NCBI GenBank assembly: GCA_964551015.1 | Contig: CAZKBP010000038.1 | Span: 1-54,824, forward strand | Origin: CAZKBP01 sp964551015 | GTDB taxonomy: Bacteria; Bacteroidota; Bacteroidia; Cytophagales; Microscillaceae | Length of the DNA stretch: 54,824 bases | Reading direction: 5' to 3' | Part shown: positions 52,501-54,824 of the stretch, in pieces | Layout: every line of letters begins with the position of its first letter | Position numbering within the stretch: position 1 is the first letter of the stretch | Translations under genes and position numbers: made by a program | The notes under the pieces: model-generated | Told to the model about the DNA's origin: nothing | What the model saw: only the letters and a program-made list of their open reading frames with translations | Database searches by the model: none

Positions 52501-54650
52501 CCGAACTCGCCGAACTAAGCCCCGAGGACTTACTAGCCTACGTGCAAAAATTCATGGCTCCACGCTACCAAGAAAGTTACATCAAAGGTGTACACGACCA
52601 AGATGCCACGAAAATTCTCCAAACTCTGATTGAATTAAATCAAAGCATCGACCTACTCCGCTACCCGACTTCCGCACGCGCTTGTGCCGCTTATTACTGG
52701 AAAGAATATCTAAAAAAAGATAAAGCCAAGAAAAAACTCCTCCAAAACCAAATGAAGGGCTTAGGCTTGATTTTGCAAGTCTTTCCCGAGTCCAAGGATT
52801 TTCGCAATGAAATCCAAGACCTACAAACCGAACTCAAAAAGTTTATTGAAGAAACCGAACTCTTCGAGGCTTCCATCGCGGATATGGCAGGTGAGTATCT
52901 TTTCTATGAAATCACGCGTTCGGATGACTTTATCATCAGTGAAGAAGCGGCCAAATTATATGAAGCCTTCCAGACTTTTATCCAGCGAAGCATTCATACT
53001 CGCGCCTACGAGGCTTCCATGCAGAACCTTGCTTCTGCTCCCGTGGAACGCTACGAAATGCTTCGCAATTGGGTAGATGCTTTCGTGAATCAGTCCAAAA
53101 TCGATGAAGAAGTCGAGTTTGTAGAAGAGTACATTGACGAGGCGGCCTCCCTGCTTTTTCACGATTCATATGACAACAAATTTATCATTCACGCTTCCGT
53201 GGTAGCAGATGTGAAGGCAATGCTGGGGTCGCACCGGGTCATCGAGGAAAAGACTTATCACTTGAATTATAATGACTTCATGCTGAAGTTGACCCATTTT
53301 GATCAGCAAACCGTACCTGCCTTCCAGCAGTTTAGCCGACTGAAAAAGGAACTGACCGAGCAATTCCGAGAGCAACTGCGTCTGGAAGAGTTCAAACCCC
53401 GAGTGCTGAGTTCTTTTGTCAGAAACAAGCTAATCAATGACGTCTATTTGCCCTTAGTGGGTGATAACCTAGCTAAGCAAATTGGCGTGGTGGGTGAAGC
53501 CAAGCGTACCGATTTGATGGGTATGCTGCTCTTGATCTCTCCTCCTGGCTATGGTAAAACCACTTTGATGGAATATATCGCCAGTCGCTTGGGCGTGATT
53601 TTTATGAAAATCAACGGGCCGGCCATCGGGCATCAGGTCACTTCGCTCGACCCCAGTGAAGCCCCCAATGCCAGTGCTCGCGAGGAGGTCAACAAACTAA
53701 ACTTAGCCTTTGAGATGGGCGACAACGTAATGATCTATCTAGATGATATTCAGCACTGTAACCCAGAATTTTTACAAAAATTTATCTCCCTCTGCGATGG
53801 TCAGCGTAAGATCGAGGGCGTGTACCGGGGTAAGCCCAAGACTTATGACCTGCGGGGTCGCAAGGTCTGCGTAGTCATGGCCGGAAACCCCTACACAGAG
53901 AGCGGCGAGAAATTTCAAATTCCAGATATGTTGGCTAACCGTGCTGACACTTATAACTTGGGGGACATCATCGGAGGTACGGATGAAGCTTTCAAGCTTA
54001 GCTACATTGAGAATAGCCTGACCTCAAACCCAGTGCTGAACAAACTCGCCAGCCGTAGCCAGAAAGATATTTACACGCTCATTCGCCTCGCCGAAACCGA
54101 TCAAAGAGAAGGCATCGAGTTCGAGGGAAATTATTCCTCCGAAGAGATTAATGAATATGTAGCGGTCTTGAAGAAGGTGTTCGTGGTACGGGATTATATC
54201 CTTCGTAATAACTTGGAATACATTCGCTCTGCCGCCCAAAGTGATGAATATCGCACCGAGCCGCCCTTCAAACTTCAAGGTTCTTATCGGGATATGAATA
54301 AAATTGCCGAGAAAGTGGTACCGATTATGAACGATGCGGAATTACAAACCCTGATTTTCTCGCATTATGAAAATGAAGCCCAGACCCTCACCACGGGAGC
54401 CGAGGCCAACCTCCTCAAGTTCAAAGAAATGAACGAATTGCTCACCGAAGAAGAAGCCCAACGCTGGGAAGATATTAAAAAGACTTTCCAGAAAAATAAT
54501 CAATTCAAGGGCATGGGTAGCAATGACCAAATGAATCAGGTCTTGATGCAACTCGCCAACTTTAGCGAGGGCTTGAATGCCATCAGAGATGAAATCCATA
54601 AAGGTATGAAACTCAGCATCGTCAAAACGAATAAGCTGCACGATAAGTAA
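49593..54650 (+). CDS. Giant DUF3686-like protein with C-terminal MoxR-like AAA+ ATPase
   Basis: A 1685-residue soluble protein. Residues ~20-440 resemble the DUF3686 region ('ATPase involved in DNA repair'): a helical start, then a beta-rich, propeller-like stretch (RDMVAVGPRFIFGYNVQIKL, KFAVIGPNLYMVFQTGKTID). Residues ~490-870 are mainly coiled coil. A Gly/Ser/Asn linker (944-962) interrupts the middle. Residues ~1290-1600 are the AAA+ domain: Walker A PPGYGKTT (K1322), Walker B MIYLDDIQ (D1384, D1385), sensor-1 asparagine N1432 in MAGNPYTES, and a possible arginine finger in LANRADTYN. Its position behind YqiJ- and YqiK-like genes suggests a membrane-recruited machine. The 'DNA repair' label of the family is not supported by anything seen here. 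Confidence 0.88.
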   Translation: MAEAIENQNPSTQETQEVQLEGGTYEIIRKRLETQARDLRERVQKLNQARKEVFGAIETKLIANNRISTENNCIPRDMVAVGPRFIFGYNVQIKLRQETKISDVFSVFHFDTKDHAFQEAPLDLIKNEEFEGHFREMYKYYKETVFSKFAVIGPNLYMVFQTGKTIDEIKVFKWLIQEDKLIYQDHRSEHEFQYPPQQAFEWKRAHRDFYREGQHPHISIQDRVFVETVGGDLTIKIEDNTDTGEGIYAEPVEKQQTLDDAEFFYADLGNLILLKIKPYQEENFRYLVFNEKLKQVVRVDKIEEACILLPDDHGLIFSNGYYLQSGELKQFDNLLDNMKFEKHIQAPNGEDHLYVFHNDYEGGYILLPYNLIVQKVENPIVCHGYSLFEEGEMAYFRAEVEASKNHVIQIWQTPYVGPDYIPPVAEDNFLFKIGNKDIVRGMADMNEVMTLVYKEEVYATLYMDLVKKTTAILDRYYWLNNTETFQTSEPLTQIRDSASSAIDEFEKVVRVKKNTQSQIDTVANKVEELLEYIKRTTYKEINQFVQTLADLRSLRGEVISLKELRYTDLKLVEDFEQTLSEESQRISESTVEFLLKPKALDYYKKQVKEQSQYIDQAEKVAKLEEVEENIEEIGQQLELLIDIVSNLKIEDSTQTTQIIDYISTIYASLNQVKASARSKKKDLRSVEAVAEFNAQMKLIGQAVVNYLDVSDSPEKVEEYLTKLMVQLEELEGKFADFDEFIGQLAEKREEVYSAFEAKKLSLTEARNRRANALASAADRILKGIRSRVSGFETVNEINGYFASDLMIEKIRDIVQKLRDMDDSVKADEIQSRVKTVREDAVRQLKDRQEMFVEGENVIKFGKHHFSVNVQNLDLTILQREGQMYYHLTGTNFFEEIKDEKFLATRDAWDQEVLSENRQVYRAEYLAFKIYQQATAHKASRHHQNGSLEGKGGIGGSSENGSPENPHLKISELAELSPEDLLAYVQKFMAPRYQESYIKGVHDQDATKILQTLIELNQSIDLLRYPTSARACAAYYWKEYLKKDKAKKKLLQNQMKGLGLILQVFPESKDFRNEIQDLQTELKKFIEETELFEASIADMAGEYLFYEITRSDDFIISEEAAKLYEAFQTFIQRSIHTRAYEASMQNLASAPVERYEMLRNWVDAFVNQSKIDEEVEFVEEYIDEAASLLFHDSYDNKFIIHASVVADVKAMLGSHRVIEEKTYHLNYNDFMLKLTHFDQQTVPAFQQFSRLKKELTEQFREQLRLEEFKPRVLSSFVRNKLINDVYLPLVGDNLAKQIGVVGEAKRTDLMGMLLLISPPGYGKTTLMEYIASRLGVIFMKINGPAIGHQVTSLDPSEAPNASAREEVNKLNLAFEMGDNVMIYLDDIQHCNPEFLQKFISLCDGQRKIEGVYRGKPKTYDLRGRKVCVVMAGNPYTESGEKFQIPDMLANRADTYNLGDIIGGTDEAFKLSYIENSLTSNPVLNKLASRSQKDIYTLIRLAETDQREGIEFEGNYSSEEINEYVAVLKKVFVVRDYILRNNLEYIRSAAQSDEYRTEPPFKLQGSYRDMNKIAEKVVPIMNDAELQTLIFSHYENEAQTLTTGAEANLLKFKEMNELLTEEEAQRWEDIKKTFQKNNQFKGMGSNDQMNQVLMQLANFSEGLNAIRDEIHKGMKLSIVKTNKLHDK
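52425..52463. repeat. Palindromic G/C-skewed element inside the ATPase gene
   Basis: TTCCCTTGAAGGGAA (52427-52441) is a near-perfect palindrome followed by AGGAGGCATCGGGGGAAGTT. It has the look of the intergenic elements upstream of this gene, but here it is in frame and encodes the low-complexity linker around residues 945-957 (SLEGKGGIGGSS). No stop or frameshift results. Confidence 0.5.
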
Positions 54651-54824
54651 GATCAATCCATCTCCGAGATGTGTAAGATGGGGGTAAATTCTCCGCTGGA
54701 ATACCCCGAAACCTCTCCGTGTCTCTGTGCCTCCGTGTTCGAATAAGCCATTCAGATGCACGCGCGGTTTGAATACCCCTAAAGCCCACGGAGTCTCCGT
54801 GTATGTGTGACTGCGTGTTTGAAT
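54651..54824. repeat. Right-end noncoding region with a ~50-nt direct repeat
   Basis: After the ATPase stop two related units occur: 54699-54744 and 54771-54824. Both begin GAATACCCC, contain CTCCGTGT, and end with CGTGTT-C/T-GAAT. The second unit has an extra segment that makes CACGGAG-T-CTCCGTG, an almost perfect palindrome at 54788-54802. The final 30 bases of each unit agree at about 24 positions. More copies may follow beyond the window. No gene is seen here. Confidence 0.65.

Noticed and set aside
54699..54824. CRISPR array at the right end
   Set aside because: Only two imperfect units with an internal insertion, no regular spacers, and no cas genes in the window.
1..54824. tRNA or rRNA genes, prophage, integrase or insertion sequence
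   Set aside because: I looked in the gaps for tRNA arms, transposase motifs and terminal repeats and found none; the gene content is core-like throughout.

Overview
The window looks like a chromosomal segment of a gliding-type Bacteroidota, most likely class Cytophagia. The evidence is a gldH-type gliding lipoprotein beside a PSP1-domain gene, a type IX secretion cargo with a C-terminal sorting domain, two DUF2723 membrane proteins, a DUF1573 protein, a SPFH/Arc-like gene pair, weak Shine-Dalgarno signals, and several promoters of the Bacteroidota form TTTG-N19-TAnnTTTG. Base composition is moderate. I see no prophage, transposase, tRNA, rRNA or CRISPR. Most of the window is core genome.

Layout. 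1-3.3 kb: a G-rich repeat-like left end, an unrecognised 498-aa protein, a hairpin-rich convergent gap, and mannose-1-phosphate guanylyltransferase. 3.5-8.9 kb: recQ, purD, a PSP1/RicT-like iron-sulfur protein, a strong terminator, then gldH. 9.0-12.6 kb: a LON-domain protein with thrC and thrB behind one good promoter, then a small secreted protein. 12.6-17.8 kb (minus strand): an esterase, a SanA-like protein, a VOC protein, a malate/lactate dehydrogenase-type enzyme, and a coupled pair of membrane proteins (one HTTM-like). 17.9-21.2 kb: a TPR sensor-kinase-like protein whose phospho-acceptor histidine is replaced by glutamate, overlapping a receiver/coiled-coil protein. 21.3-29.3 kb: metabolic and RNA genes (hydrolase, rhodanese, SPFH protein, sdaA, ribF, truB, pyrD). 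29.4-35.1 kb: a mini membrane protein, a penicillin-acylase lipoprotein, then a minus-strand run fsa - small protein - ftsE-like - DUF4178 - lipoprotein closed by a terminator. 35.19-35.31 kb: an unlabelled SRP RNA gene (minus strand) with a textbook promoter. 35.5-45.9 kb: DUF1573 protein, two tandem DUF2723 (GT117-like) membrane proteins, and a Kelch/T9SS protein. 46.0-54.7 kb: MazG, then a three-gene module.

The most interesting part is 46.5-54.65 kb. It holds a YqiJ-like membrane protein carrying 17 uninterrupted Asp-X dipeptides, a YqiK-type flotillin, and a 1685-residue protein with a DUF3686-like N-terminus, a long coiled coil and a C-terminal MoxR-like AAA+ ATPase. I infer a membrane-scaffolded ATPase machine; its function is not known to me. 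The giant ATPase gene also carries a palindromic G/C-skewed element inside its reading frame that resembles intergenic elements just upstream. The window ends in a pair of ~50-nt direct repeats.

All family calls come from reading motifs; no database search was run. Start sites were re-chosen where an upstream start was a weak non-ATG codon, overlapped a neighbour, or lay upstream of a promoter or terminator.
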